The notes: generated by a model not told the origin, from the sequence alone. Counted from the stretch's first letter, positions 48,904-56,258 are shown. The stretch: 56,258 nt of DNA from Synergistaceae bacterium (GCA_022837505.1 JALHFZ010000004.1:1-56258); one strand, 5' to 3'. Numbers and translations are program-made.

Positions 48904-49532
48904 GTGAAATACTGGAAAAGGCACTGCAGCTCTGCGTCATACCGGACAGAGAGATCGGGTTTCCCCTCTCCCTGGAAGAACAGGCGGAACAGGCCCTCGG
49001 AGGAGGGGCCACCATGATTCAGCTGCGGGACAAAAAGATGTCCGGAAGAGAACTTTACGAGACGGCCTGCCGCCTCGTAAAAATATGCAGGGAAGCCGGT
49101 GCGCTCCTCATAGTGAATGACCGTGCGGATGTCGCCCTCGCGTCGGGGGCTGACGGCGCACACCTCGGAATCACCGATCTTCCTCTCCGCTCCGTCCGGC
49201 ATCTCTCCCCTCCCGGCTTTATCCTCGGGGGAACGGCCCATTCGGTGAAGGAAGCGCAGTCGGCCGAGGCAGACGGAGCGGACTACGTCGGGGTGGGGGC
49301 CGCCTTTCCCTCTACCGGAAAGAGGGAAGCCCGTGTTCTGGGGCCTGAGGGGATAAGGGAAGTCGTCTCGGCCATCACCATCCCCGCCATAGCCATCGGC
49401 GGCATTTCGGCTGAAAATCTCGGGGCCGCCCTCGCTGCTGGGGCACGGGGCGCAGCCGTCATAGGCTCAGTGGTGGGAAGTAAAGACATTTCAGCTGCCG
49501 TCAGACGGATGGCGAAAGTTTTTTCAGCCTGA
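48900..49532 (+). CDS. thiE: Thiamine-phosphate synthase
   Basis: Encodes 210 aa. It joins HMP-PP and HET-P to thiamine phosphate. TMIQLRDKKMSGRE (with the QLR(D/E) metal loop), LLIVNDRADVALASGADGAHLG, GTAHSVKEA and the C-terminal IAIGGIS phosphate loop are family motifs. ATGA overlap with thiM completes thiDME. Convergent with thiW, with only a weak AGGGA/TCCCT hairpin in the 40-nt gap. Confidence 0.95.
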   Translation: MSEILEKALQLCVIPDREIGFPLSLEEQAEQALGGGATMIQLRDKKMSGRELYETACRLVKICREAGALLIVNDRADVALASGADGAHLGITDLPLRSVRHLSPPGFILGGTAHSVKEAQSAEADGADYVGVGAAFPSTGKREARVLGPEGIREVVSAITIPAIAIGGISAENLGAALAAGARGAAVIGSVVGSKDISAAVRRMAKVFSA

Positions 49533-49572
49533 GAGAAAGAGGGAAGATAATATCCCTTCTCCCAAAAAATGA

Positions 49573-50100
49573 TCAGGAACGGTCTTTTCGCAGAGAGGCG
49601 AGAAGGGGCGTTTTTTCGAGCCCTGCGAGAAGAGTCATGGCGATCAGAGAGCCTGGAAGGCTGCTGAGAAGAAAGGCCCCCGAAAGGGAGAGTAGCCCTA
49701 CGGATCGTCCCATGGCCGGTCCGAGTACGAGAGCGGCAAGGGGAGCCCCAACCAGAGTCGTCCCCAGAGGTTCTCCGAGGGCGGCAGCGGGGCTTTTGAA
49801 CAGCCGGAAGGCAAATCCGGCGATCAGGGCTCCGGGAATGCTTCCCGGAAAGGCGAAGAGGGTTCCTGTCCCCAGGAGATTTCGCAGCAATGCAGCGATA
49901 AAGGCGATCCCCGCGGCCCACCAGGGGCCGAGGAGTGCCCCTGCAAGGGCGTTTACCGTGTGCTGGAAGGGAAAGCAGCGGGTCAGCCCCACGGGGAAGG
50001 AAAACCCCGAGAGCAGTACCGCAGAAGCACCCAGCATTCCTGCTATACAGATTTTTTTCGTCGAAAAGGATTTCCCCTCAGGGGTGTACGATGAGATCAT
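49573..50100 (-). CDS. thiW: ThiW family thiazole/thiamine precursor transporter S component
   Basis: Encodes 175 aa with five to six membrane helices. TRCFPFQHTVNALAGALLGPWWA and GTLFAFPGSIPGALIAGF are ThiW patterns of the energy-coupling factor class, thought to bind hydroxyethylthiazole. No EcfAA'T genes are near; a shared energy module elsewhere would be required. ATG 50100 with GGGAGGTGAATATGG. Overlaps the 3' end of thiY by 23 nt. Confidence 0.88.
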   Translation of the reverse strand: MISSYTPEGKSFSTKKICIAGMLGASAVLLSGFSFPVGLTRCFPFQHTVNALAGALLGPWWAAGIAFIAALLRNLLGTGTLFAFPGSIPGALIAGFAFRLFKSPAAALGEPLGTTLVGAPLAALVLGPAMGRSVGLLSLSGAFLLSSLPGSLIAMTLLAGLEKTPLLASLRKDRS

Positions 50101-51010
50101 CCATATTCACCTCCCTGTCCACCATTCCGTATTCAAGGGCAAACCGGCCGAAGGCCCTCCATTGCTCCCTATCGAGGCTCGTATCGTGAGCGAAATAAGG
50201 AAGGGTTCTTACGAAAGCCCGCTTTTCCATCTCTGCCGAAGCCTCGGGGACGGCTCGAAGATAGAGCTCGAGAGCTTCATCGGGGTGCTGGGCAGTGAAG
50301 GCCAGCCCCTCGTCAAGGGCGGCCAGGAAACGCCTGATGAGTTCTTTCTTCTCCCTCCATACCCCTTCCCCCGCCGCGAAGACGAGCTCATCGTAGGTCG
50401 GAAGGCCGAACTTCTCTATTTCGAAGAAAGACGCCTCGAATCCCTCCATCTCGAAGGCCACCGGCTCGTAATTCCTGAAGGGGCCCATGACGGCAGCAAC
50501 CTTCCCCGAGGCCAGGGGCTGAAGGATGGAGAACCCCACGTTCACGGGGGTATATTTTTCGATGCCGTTCAGCCGCACGAAGGCGTCGAGGAGATAATCC
50601 ATCATCCCCGGAACCGTGTAGCCGAGGACTTTTCCCTCGAGATCCTCCGGAACGGAGATGCCCTTCTCCTTCAGAAAAAGAAGGCATGTGAGAGGAGATC
50701 CAACCAGCCTCCCAACCGCTTTCAGAGGAAGGCCCGCCCCCCGGGCAATGATGATCTGGGGTTCGTACCCCAGGGCGATGTCCGCATTCCCCGACGCCGC
50801 CAGTTTCAGTGGATCGGCGCTGTCTGAAGGGGCCTGAATTTCCACAGTCAGATCTCTTTTCTCAAAAAAGCCTTTTTCCCTGGCCGAGTAGATCGGGACG
50901 TGGTCGACGTTGGGAAACCAATCAAGCATGAGGGTGAGATGATCCGCGGCATGGGCCTGTCCGGGATATAGGAAACAGAGTATAAGCAGAATGAAAAGTA
51001 CTTTCTTCAT
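50078..51010 (-). CDS. thiY: ABC thiamine-precursor binding protein (ThiY/NMT1-like)
   Basis: Encodes 310 aa, NMT1/THI5-like periplasmic protein that binds an HMP-type pyrimidine. Signal peptide about 1-22 (MKKVLFILLILCFLYPGQAHA). LMLDWFPNVDHVPIYSAREKGFF, the G-Y-E-P-Q-I-I-I-A-R segment, GKVLGYTVPGMMDYLL and EKFGLPTYDELVF are conserved. ATG 51010 overlaps the thiX stop (ATGA). Frame is open far upstream because thiX overlaps; ignored. Confidence 0.92.
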   Translation of the reverse strand: MKKVLFILLILCFLYPGQAHAADHLTLMLDWFPNVDHVPIYSAREKGFFEKRDLTVEIQAPSDSADPLKLAASGNADIALGYEPQIIIARGAGLPLKAVGRLVGSPLTCLLFLKEKGISVPEDLEGKVLGYTVPGMMDYLLDAFVRLNGIEKYTPVNVGFSILQPLASGKVAAVMGPFRNYEPVAFEMEGFEASFFEIEKFGLPTYDELVFAAGEGVWREKKELIRRFLAALDEGLAFTAQHPDEALELYLRAVPEASAEMEKRAFVRTLPYFAHDTSLDREQWRAFGRFALEYGMVDREVNMDDLIVHP

Positions 51011-51792
51011 TGGATAAACCTCCCTGAATTGGAATTTTGTTTGTTCCCGTACTGTTTGCTCATCCAGAAAACAACATTCCTCTCCGCGAGGGAGACCCCC
51101 CACCAGAGAAATACGCTGAGAAAAGAGAGAAGAAAGAGTCCCGCGAATACCCGGTCGACCCGAAGCCTCGCGTTGGCCTGCATCATGAGAAAACCCAACC
51201 CTTCCGTGGATCCCACCCATTCTCCGAGGACTGCTCCGATGGCGGCCACGGAGACGGCGACCTTCAGCCCGGCGAAAAAATAGGGCAGGGCGGAGGGCCA
51301 GTAAAGTAGCCTCAAGGTAGAGGGGAAGTCCGCGCCCATAAGGAAAAAGAGGGACTTCAGTTCCGGATCGCAGCTCCGGAATCCTTCCAGAAGACTGATA
51401 GTCAGGGGGAAAAAGATGATCACCGAGGCCATGAGAACCTTGCTTGCCATTCCGTATCCCAGCCAGACCACAAGCAGGGGAGCCAGGGCGAAGACGGGGA
51501 TGGACTGAGAGGCTACGAGAAGAGGGGAGAGGGCGGCATCGAAGGATGGAAAGAGAAAAAGGAGAAGGGCAAGGGGGATGGCCGCGCAGACGGAAAAAAG
51601 GATGCCGAGGAGAATTTCTGCAAGGGTCACGAGGGAATGATCCAGTAGAAGGGGGGCTTCTTCGATCATGAGAGCTCCGATCCTCGAAGGAGCGGGCAGA
51701 AGAAAGGGCGGGACGTCCCATATCCGGCAGGCCCCCTCCCAGAGGGCCAGAAAGAAAAGGAAAAAGAGAAGGGAGGCCCGTATCCCTTTCAT
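51007..51792 (-). CDS. thiX: ABC thiamine-precursor permease (ThiX-like)
   Basis: Encodes 261 aa with about six membrane helices. The coupling loop around GADFPSTLRLLYWPSALPYFFAGLK and the GEWVGSTEGLGFLMMQAN segment match the SsuC/TauC/ThiX family. ATG 51792 is fixed by ATGA overlap with the original thiZ stop. It lies in the same frame as the broken thiZ 5' part, so a continuous ORF runs through both. Confidence 0.9.
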   Translation of the reverse strand: MKGIRASLLFFLFFLALWEGACRIWDVPPFLLPAPSRIGALMIEEAPLLLDHSLVTLAEILLGILFSVCAAIPLALLLFLFPSFDAALSPLLVASQSIPVFALAPLLVVWLGYGMASKVLMASVIIFFPLTISLLEGFRSCDPELKSLFFLMGADFPSTLRLLYWPSALPYFFAGLKVAVSVAAIGAVLGEWVGSTEGLGFLMMQANARLRVDRVFAGLFLLSFLSVFLWWGVSLAERNVVFWMSKQYGNKQNSNSGRFIQ

Positions 51793-52449
51793 ATCCCCCC
51801 TCCGTCGAGAAGGGAGAGAAGGGAGGCCTTTATTTTCAACAGCCCGCCGCTCAGGGGGTTTCGGGGTTTCGCTCCCTCCATGACAATTTCCCCGACAATC
51901 TTCATGGGCAGGGGTGAGAGAAGAAGGACTCTGTCCGCCAGGATAAGGGCATCGTCCACGTCGTGGGTGGTCCACGGCCGAAAGGGGTTCGTCCAGAAGC
52001 GCAACCGGCGATTCGAAAAGGATGGTCCTCGCAAGGGCGCACCGCTGTGCCATCCCTCCGGATACTTCGCCCGGATAGTAGTCCTCCGAATCGGCCAATC
52101 CGAGAAGGCCGAAGATTTCCTTCATCCTCCGGAGGTCCGCTCCGGAGGGGCGCCCCTTCGTCCGGACGGGCAGAAGGGCATTCTCCCCCAGGGTCAGCCA
52201 GGGCAGCAGAAGATCCTTCTGGGGCATGTAAGCGGCCTGACCCAGCAGGTCGGCGCAGGGTTTTCCCCTGACGTAAAGCTCTCCCCCGTCGGAGGCGAGG
52301 GTGCCCATGAGGAGGCGGAAGAGGGTGCTTTTGCCGCACCCCGACGGGCCGAGAAGCACCGTGAAGCTCCCTTCCGGAAGAAGAAGGGAGAAGTCGGAGA
52401 GAACCGAGCGGCCTGAGAAGGATTTTGAGAGGGAATTGATTTCGAGCAT
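51789..52449 (-). pseudogene. thiZ: Frameshifted thiamine-precursor ABC ATPase
   Basis: The 5' part encodes Walker A GPSGCGKST, Q-loop PQKDLLLPW, signature VSGGMAQRCALART and Walker B/D-loop ALLDEPLSAVD in one frame. The 3' part, THDVDDALILADRVLLLSP to the stop at 51789-51791, is in another frame. Between D-loop and H-loop about 25 residues normal for the family are missing. The junction is at about 51966-51975. So there is a deletion whose length is not a multiple of three. Translation from ATG 52449 would leave the ATPase frame and run into thiX. A non-functional ATPase is likely, unless a sequence error is involved. Confidence 0.8.
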
Positions 52450-52479
52450 AAAAAAACTCCCGGCTGAGGTCGCCGGAAG
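52450..52479 (-). terminator. Riboswitch terminator overlapping the thiZ ribosome site
   Basis: Minus strand: CTTCCGGC (52479-52472) pairs with GCCGGGAG (52464-52457), 7-nt loop, then T7 (52456-52450) directly before ATG. The right arm contains the GGGAG Shine-Dalgarno sequence, so one hairpin could both terminate and block initiation. Confidence 0.75.
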
Positions 52480-52511
52480 GAAAAGAGAATATCTTCGCCT
52501 GAGCGGATTAT

Positions 52512-52604
52512 CCACTTCCCTTCGCCGGCATGACCCGGATCAGGTTCCAGGGGTCGGGGCCGAAACGCCCCCTCTCAGCCGGTTCACGCCGACTCCCCCA
52601 GTAG
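52512..52604 (-). ncRNA. TPP riboswitch (THI element), minus strand
   Basis: On the minus strand the segments GGGGGAGTCGGCGTGAACCG, GGCTGAGAGGGGGC, GACCCCTGGAACCTGATCCG, GGTCATGCCGGCGAAGGGAA appear in order, matching the THI core (CTGAGAGG, GAACCTGATC-GG, ATGCCGGCG-AGGGA). It precedes thiZ-thiX-thiY-thiW. Confidence 0.95.
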
Positions 52605-52615
52605 CTGTCCTGAAG

Positions 52616-52644
52616 AAGATACACTCCGAAAGACTCCCTGTCAA
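52616..52644 (-). promoter_or_regulatory. Sigma70 promoter of the thiZXYW unit
   Basis: Minus strand: TTGACA (52644-52639), 17-nt spacer, TATCTT (52621-52616). Start of the RNA would be about 52608, just before the riboswitch. The rest of the 52605-52756 gap holds the opposite promoter below and nothing else visible. Confidence 0.8.
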
Positions 52645-52688
52645 TGGCAGGCTGCCTCCGCGGTGATACCCTCTCTCTTCTCCTGGGT

Positions 52689-52717
52689 TTGCCCTTGAGG
52701 GAGATATGGACGATAAT
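52689..52717 (+). promoter_or_regulatory. Promoter of the alpha/beta hydrolase gene
   Basis: TTGCCC (52689-52694), 17-nt spacer, GATAAT (52712-52717), 40 nt before the GTG start. Confidence 0.55.
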
Positions 52718-52756
52718 TTATCTGCGCCCTGAAGATGAAGGAAAGGAGGGGATGGA

Positions 52757-53578
52757 GTGAAAATCGAAAGGAAAACAGCTCCCGGAAGCTTTGGTGACAG
52801 GGAAGTGCATCTTCACTTTCTGAGGGAGAAAGCCGAAGGACAAAAACCCCTTTACGTCCTCTACCACGGCGTTCACGGATGCGCCCGGCCGGAGGAGTCG
52901 AACAAATACGGCTATCTCGCCTCGTACCTTGCCCGAAAGGGGGGTGTGGTCTGCATCGCCGAGAACAGCCGGCTTCGCCGCGACAGGGAGACCTTCGGCC
53001 TTGACCGGAGGGGCTGGGCTCACGCAGCCTTCACGGGAAAAACCTTTTCCATGGAGGTTTTCGACGCCTGTTCAGCCCTTGCAGAGGCTCAGAAAATGTA
53101 CCCGGACCGCAAGACTGTCCTGTGGGGATTTTCCCTCGGAGGACTCATCGCCCTCCTGATGGCGGGGAGGCAGACGGGGGAATTCACAAAAGCCCTTTCC
53201 CTGCCGCCGCCTGACTGGAAAGACCCCCGGGGCCTGGTGATCTCGGGAAGCGGGGACGAAACAGCCGGCCCGAAGGGGGGAGAGCTTCCCCTCCCCATTC
53301 TTGACACCCTGGGCGAGAAAACGGTCCTTCTGAGGGCTGCCGCGGGGGCGGATTCCCTCTCTTCCGCCCTTTTTTTCTACGGCAGCCGGGACTGCACTTT
53401 TACGGAGGAATCATCCCGCAGGCTTTTCCGCCTTGTCCCCCTGCCGGATGACCGCAGGGAGTTTCACATCATCAGGGGAGCGGACCATTCCTTCCGGACC
53501 GTGGACGACCTTCCGTCCCTCAGACCCGTCGAGGAGATGGCGGAAATCACCATGGCCATGGAGGAGAGAACCCTGTAA
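52757..53578 (+). CDS. Alpha/beta hydrolase
   Basis: Encodes 273 aa. Nucleophile elbow WGFSLGG (Ser), oxyanion region YHGVHGC, Asp in FYGSRD and His in RGADHSF form the expected triad. Soluble, substrate unknown. GTG 52757 has AAAGGAGGGGATGGA. Convergent with and overlapping the prepilin peptidase gene by 32 nt. Confidence 0.88.
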   Translation: MKIERKTAPGSFGDREVHLHFLREKAEGQKPLYVLYHGVHGCARPEESNKYGYLASYLARKGGVVCIAENSRLRRDRETFGLDRRGWAHAAFTGKTFSMEVFDACSALAEAQKMYPDRKTVLWGFSLGGLIALLMAGRQTGEFTKALSLPPPDWKDPRGLVISGSGDETAGPKGGELPLPILDTLGEKTVLLRAAAGADSLSSALFFYGSRDCTFTEESSRRLFRLVPLPDDRREFHIIRGADHSFRTVDDLPSLRPVEEMAEITMAMEERTL

Positions 53579-54317
53579 AAAGAAGGACCTCCGGGCCGGC
53601 GAGGAGAGTAAGCAGCCCTCCGAGTGCGAGAAAGGGGACGAGGGGGACCGCATCCTTTCGTCTCACCTTCTTTGCGGCAAGGAGAAGAAGAACGATTATC
53701 CCCCCGACCATAAAGCCAAGATAGAGGGTCAGAAGGGTGAACTTCCATCCGAGAAGGGAGCCTGTTCCGCCCATGAGGGTGGCGTCTCCCCACCCCATCC
53801 CCCCCCGGGAGACCAGGATGATGCCCCCTATGACGGAAAATCCCGCTGCTGCTCCGAGGAGGCCGTCGATCAGGGCATCCATCCCTCCGAAGAGGCGCAT
53901 CAGCAGGCCGCACCCCCCCATGACAAGGGGGAAAATATCGAAGACATACCCTTCCTCGAGGTCGGTGAGGGCGTTCAGCAAAAGGCCGAAGGCCGCGGGC
54001 AGGGCGAAGGCCAGGGGAAGGGTGAGCCCCCACCGGGCGGCAAGGCTTCCTCCGATCACGGCGCCGGTGACCTCAACGGCGAAATACCGTATTGCTATTG
54101 GCTTCTCGCAGTAACGGCATTTCCCTTTCAGCAGAATCCACGAAAGAAGAGGAAAAAGGTCGGTCCAGGAGAGCCCCTGTCCGCAGGAAGGGCAGCGGGA
54201 GCGTTCTTTGCCCCACCACGGCCTCCCGGAGACGCTTCTTGAGGCGACCACATTGAGAAAAGAACCCAGAGCAGCTCCGAGGAGGGTAAAGAAAAGAACG
54301 GTCAAAACCTTCTCCAT
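53547..54317 (-). CDS. Type IV prepilin peptidase (A24 family)
   Basis: Encodes 256 aa with about eight membrane helices. It cuts prepilin leaders and methylates the new N-terminus. Zinc-binding CPSCGQ ... CRYCEK is present in the N-terminal loop. The two catalytic Asp are in NALTDLEEG and GMGWGDATL. ATG 54317 follows AGGAAGGG at about 11 nt. No pilin genes are near. Confidence 0.93.
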   Translation of the reverse strand: MEKVLTVLFFTLLGAALGSFLNVVASRSVSGRPWWGKERSRCPSCGQGLSWTDLFPLLSWILLKGKCRYCEKPIAIRYFAVEVTGAVIGGSLAARWGLTLPLAFALPAAFGLLLNALTDLEEGYVFDIFPLVMGGCGLLMRLFGGMDALIDGLLGAAAGFSVIGGIILVSRGGMGWGDATLMGGTGSLLGWKFTLLTLYLGFMVGGIIVLLLLAAKKVRRKDAVPLVPFLALGGLLTLLAGPEVLLFTGFSPPWPW

Positions 54318-54421
54318 GAACTCACAATCCCTTCCTGTATCTGAAAGGATTGTAACAGTTCCTCTTTCCCCGGAAAAGCGGCCTGCCTCTAAAATACCCC
54401 GGGGGAGAAGGGCAAATATTG

Positions 54422-54427
54422 TATAAT
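54422..54427 (+). promoter_or_regulatory. -10 box upstream of the universal stress protein gene
   Basis: TATAAT at 54422-54427 preceded by TTG. No -35 at standard spacing. Confidence 0.4.
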
Positions 54428-54485
54428 GCAATAGAACGGGGGTTTTTCCGGAAGAATTACCATCTGTTGAGGAGGGAGAAGAAAA

Positions 54486-54944
54486 ATGCCGAAGAAAATA
54501 CTCGTTGCTGTGGACATGAGCAAGATGTCGGAGGAGGTCTTCTGCTACGGCTGCTCTCTGGCCCTGCGCCTCGGGGCCGATGCGGCTTTTATTCACGTCC
54601 TGCCCCATCCTACCCTGTGGAGAGGGTACGAACCCTGGCTTCCGCCCGAAATAGACGCCGAGGTGGCGGAGATTGCCCGAAAAAAACTCGACTATTACCT
54701 CCGGAAGGCTAAAGAGGAAAATCCCGAGATAGAGGGCATGAAGTATGAGATGGTGGTGAAGGAGGGGAGCCCCTCGGACGTTATCATAAATTATGCCCGG
54801 GAGAAGGAGTTTAATCTCATAGTGATCGGGTACCGGGGGCAGAGCACCATCGAGCGTCTCGTCGTCGGAAGCACCGCAGCCAATGTGGCGCGCTACGCTC
54901 ATTGTTCCGTCCTTATCTACCGTCCCGGCCCTCAGATACTCTAG
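54486..54944 (+). CDS. Universal stress protein (UspA family)
   Basis: Encodes 152 aa. KKILVAVDMSKMSEE at the start and IVIGYRGQSTIERLVVGSTAANVARYAHCSVLIYR at the end (in part, the G-x2-G-x9-G-S ATP loop) indicate an ATP-binding UspA. Helps survival under stress; exact role unknown. GAGGAGGGAGAAGAAA precedes the ATG. Confidence 0.93.
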   Translation: MPKKILVAVDMSKMSEEVFCYGCSLALRLGADAAFIHVLPHPTLWRGYEPWLPPEIDAEVAEIARKKLDYYLRKAKEENPEIEGMKYEMVVKEGSPSDVIINYAREKEFNLIVIGYRGQSTIERLVVGSTAANVARYAHCSVLIYRPGPQIL

Positions 54945-54975
54945 AGACCGTCAGAGGACAAACTGATAATAAGCA

Positions 54976-55008
54976 AAGAGAGAAGGACCGCCTCTCTCCT
55001 TCTCTCTT
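54976..55008. terminator. Bidirectional terminator
   Basis: AAGAGAGAAGGA (54976-54987) pairs with TCCTTCTCTCTT (54997-55008), 9-nt loop. Between the stress protein gene and the opposing YvyF-like gene. Confidence 0.85.
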
Positions 55009-55015
55009 GTATGAA

Positions 55016-55405
55016 TTATGAATTCGATTTTCTGTCCGTTCCGTACCGCTGCTGGCCATACATTTTGCCGGCCGTTTTATCCCCTCTTCCCATGGGAGAA
55101 GAATTCAGCGAGGCCTGAAGTTCATTGAGGAGAAGCTGTTTCCGTTTCTTTTCTTCCTCATCGGGGGTTTCTCCCGGAAGGGCCCGATCAAGATATCCAA
55201 GCTCCACGAGAGCCTGAACGTAGCGTATGTCGAAATTCATATCCTCGGAAATCCGTTCGAGATTGAAGGATTCCTGCGAGTGGTCCCGCAGATACTCCCG
55301 TACCTTCGGATACATGCCGTCAACTTCCTCGAGACAGGCGATGCATATCTTTCCCCGTGCCGAGCTGAAAAGTCTGCCGCAGAGTTTGCAGGTAATAAGA
55401 TTCAC
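55016..55405 (-). CDS. YvyF-like flagellar region protein
   Basis: Encodes 129 aa. The N-terminal C-x2-C ... C-x2-C zinc ribbon (CKLCGRLF, CIACLEEVDGMYPKVREYLRDH) with a following helix is the YvyF/TIGR03826 pattern, found near flgM in Firmicutes. The C-terminal 60 residues are polar and likely disordered. GTG 55405 has GGGGAGGGGGGAACCGG. No flagellar gene is in the window, so the role is uncertain. Confidence 0.6.
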   Translation of the reverse strand: MNLITCKLCGRLFSSARGKICIACLEEVDGMYPKVREYLRDHSQESFNLERISEDMNFDIRYVQALVELGYLDRALPGETPDEEEKKRKQLLLNELQASLNSSPMGRGDKTAGKMYGQQRYGTDRKSNS

Positions 55406-55603
55406 CCGGTTCCCCCCTCCCCGTATGAAAATACTATATCATTTTTACGGGCTTCAAGAAAGACGGGGGACTATTTTTACCCCCCCCTTCCGGAGGTCTT
55501 CAGGAAATGTCCCTTACTGAATGGGCCTTCCTCTTTTTTTCTGTTAAGATACTCTCTGAAACAAATTTTTTGAAAAATATCTGAAAGGGGATATTAGATA
55601 GAA

Positions 55604-56011
55604 ATGAAAACTAAAGTAGTGGATCACATCGGTATTGCCGTTCATTCCATCGATGAAGCTCTCTCTTTCTGGCAGAACACCCTGGGAATTGAGTGTACCG
55701 GAGTGGAGGAGGTGGCGGAGCAGAGGGTGAAAACAGCCTTCCTTCCCGTGGGGGACACGGAAATCGAGCTTCTCGAGGCCACGTCGGAAGACAGCCCCGT
55801 GGCGAAATTCATCGAGAAAAAAGGCGAGGGGATCCATCATCTGGCCCTCCGGGTGGACGATCTTGAGGCCGCCCTCGCGGAACTCAAGGAAAAGGGGATT
55901 CGTCTTATCGACGAGACTCCCCGGTACGGAGCGGGCGGCGCCAGGATAGCCTTCGTCCATCCGAAGGCGACCGGAGGCATTCTGCTCGAACTCAGCGAAA
56001 GGAAGGAATGA
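55604..56011 (+). CDS. mce: Methylmalonyl-CoA epimerase
   Basis: Encodes 135 aa, glyoxalase/VOC fold. It interconverts (R)- and (S)-methylmalonyl-CoA. VDHIGIAVHSIDEALSFW, GIECTGVEEV, HHLALRVDDL and LLELSE supply the metal His/Gln/His/Glu set. mmdA starts 4 nt downstream, consistent with propionate/succinate metabolism. GAAAGGGGATATTAGATAGAA precedes the ATG. Confidence 0.95.
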   Translation: MKTKVVDHIGIAVHSIDEALSFWQNTLGIECTGVEEVAEQRVKTAFLPVGDTEIELLEATSEDSPVAKFIEKKGEGIHHLALRVDDLEAALAELKEKGIRLIDETPRYGAGGARIAFVHPKATGGILLELSERKE

Positions 56012-56015
56012 ACCC

Positions 56016-56258
56016 ATGGCTCATCGAAGCATAGACGAACTCTGCGAGGAACTGGAGGCGAAGCGTGAACAGGCCCGAAGCGGAGGGGGAGCAAAGGCGG
56101 AAGAGAAGCAGCGTCAGAAGGGGAAGGGGACGGCCCGGGAGCGGATCGCCCGTCTTCTTGACGAAGGGTCCTTTGTGGAGGTGGACGAATTCGTCCAGCA
56201 CCGCTGCGGCACCTTCGGCCTTGAGAAGAGCAAATACCTCACGGACGGAGTGGTCACC
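56016..56258 (+). CDS. mmdA: Methylmalonyl-CoA decarboxylase / carboxyltransferase alpha subunit (partial)
   Basis: Only the first 81 codons are in the window; the reading frame runs off the end. The visible part (SIDELCEELEAKR, KGKGTARERIARLLDEGSFVE, YLTDGVVT) matches the N-terminus of the carboxyltransferase subunit of sodium-pumping methylmalonyl-CoA decarboxylase or propionyl-CoA carboxylase. Which one cannot be told without the partners. AAAGGAAGGAATGAACCC precedes ATG 56016. Confidence 0.93.
   Translation, partial: MAHRSIDELCEELEAKREQARSGGGAKAEEKQRQKGKGTARERIARLLDEGSFVEVDEFVQHRCGTFGLEKSKYLTDGVVT

Noticed and set aside
49637..50827. 396-residue plus-strand ORF across thiW and thiY
   Set aside because: Both minus genes have clear family motifs and overlaps; the plus frame is compositionally a shadow.
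51007..52515. One 502-residue ATPase-permease fusion protein
   Set aside because: The middle 55 residues match neither family, while the other frame carries the H-loop and the original stop overlaps thiX. It is a frameshift product, not a designed fusion.
1..56258. tRNA, rRNA, CRISPR array, insertion sequence or prophage
   Set aside because: Gaps between genes are short and show no cloverleaf, spaced direct repeats, transposase or integrase. A formal tRNA or repeat scan would confirm this.

Overview
This 56 kb window looks like chromosome from a GC-rich, Gram-negative, anaerobic amino-acid or organic-acid fermenter. The best guess is Synergistota. The reasons are a late acyltransferase of the LpxL type (outer membrane), a desulfoferrodoxin and ferritin cassette without catalase, a TRAP uptake system, methylmalonyl-CoA epimerase next to a carboxyltransferase/decarboxylase alpha subunit, and strong AGGAGG ribosome sites with many GTG and TTG starts. 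The phylum is an inference from gene content. No rRNA, tRNA, CRISPR array, insertion sequence or phage gene was seen.

Layout. 1-4.3 kb: a secreted protein of unknown function, then dfx, ftn and a flavin-reductase-like protein for oxygen and iron stress, a DUF2400 protein and a TPR protein. 4.3-6.6 kb (minus): UMF1-type exporter and cytosolic asparaginase. 6.7-16.3 kb (plus): dCMP deaminase, HD protein, NarL/LuxR two-component pair, beta-CASP RNase, membrane-anchored unknown, tyrS, a possible glycosyltransferase and an LpxL-like acyltransferase. 17.3-19 kb (minus): a 41-aa protein, then a polar amino acid ABC ATPase and permease. 19-25.9 kb: MBL protein, AEC carrier, phosphohexomutase, and a divergent FadR-type regulator / uridine-kinase-like pair around a perfect palindrome, followed by a short LacI regulator. 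25.9-30.5 kb: DUF4139 lipoprotein, YchF, a small unknown, and RtcB. 30.6-36.8 kb: a BMP-type (nucleoside) ABC transporter divergent from xanthine-guanine phosphoribosyltransferase, so apparently a purine salvage locus. 38-42.7 kb: TRAP transporter plus ilvD. 42.7-47.1 kb: DJ-1/PfpI protein, nitroreductase, gyrA, psd.

47.1-52.7 kb is the most coherent and most interesting part. Two TPP riboswitches on opposite strands drive two convergent units. The plus unit (thiD-thiM-thiE) phosphorylates and joins the two thiamine halves. The minus unit (thiZ-thiX-thiY-thiW) encodes importers for the pyrimidine and thiazole precursors. Together they form a precursor salvage module; no de novo genes (thiC, thiG) lie in this window. 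The ABC ATPase gene thiZ carries an internal deletion plus frameshift between its D-loop and H-loop, which accidentally fuses its reading frame to thiX, so the pyrimidine importer is probably disabled or depends on a borrowed ATPase unless this is a sequence error.

52.7-56.3 kb: an alpha/beta hydrolase, a type IV prepilin peptidase, a universal stress protein, a YvyF-like flagellar-region protein, methylmalonyl-CoA epimerase and the start of mmdA, cut by the window edge.

Other points worth checking: a dCMP deaminase gene with no ATG, GTG or TTG at its conserved N-terminus (ATT or ATC start likely), a 15-bp stem hairpin in the ychF-rtcB gap, and the physical link of a TRAP importer with dihydroxy-acid dehydratase.
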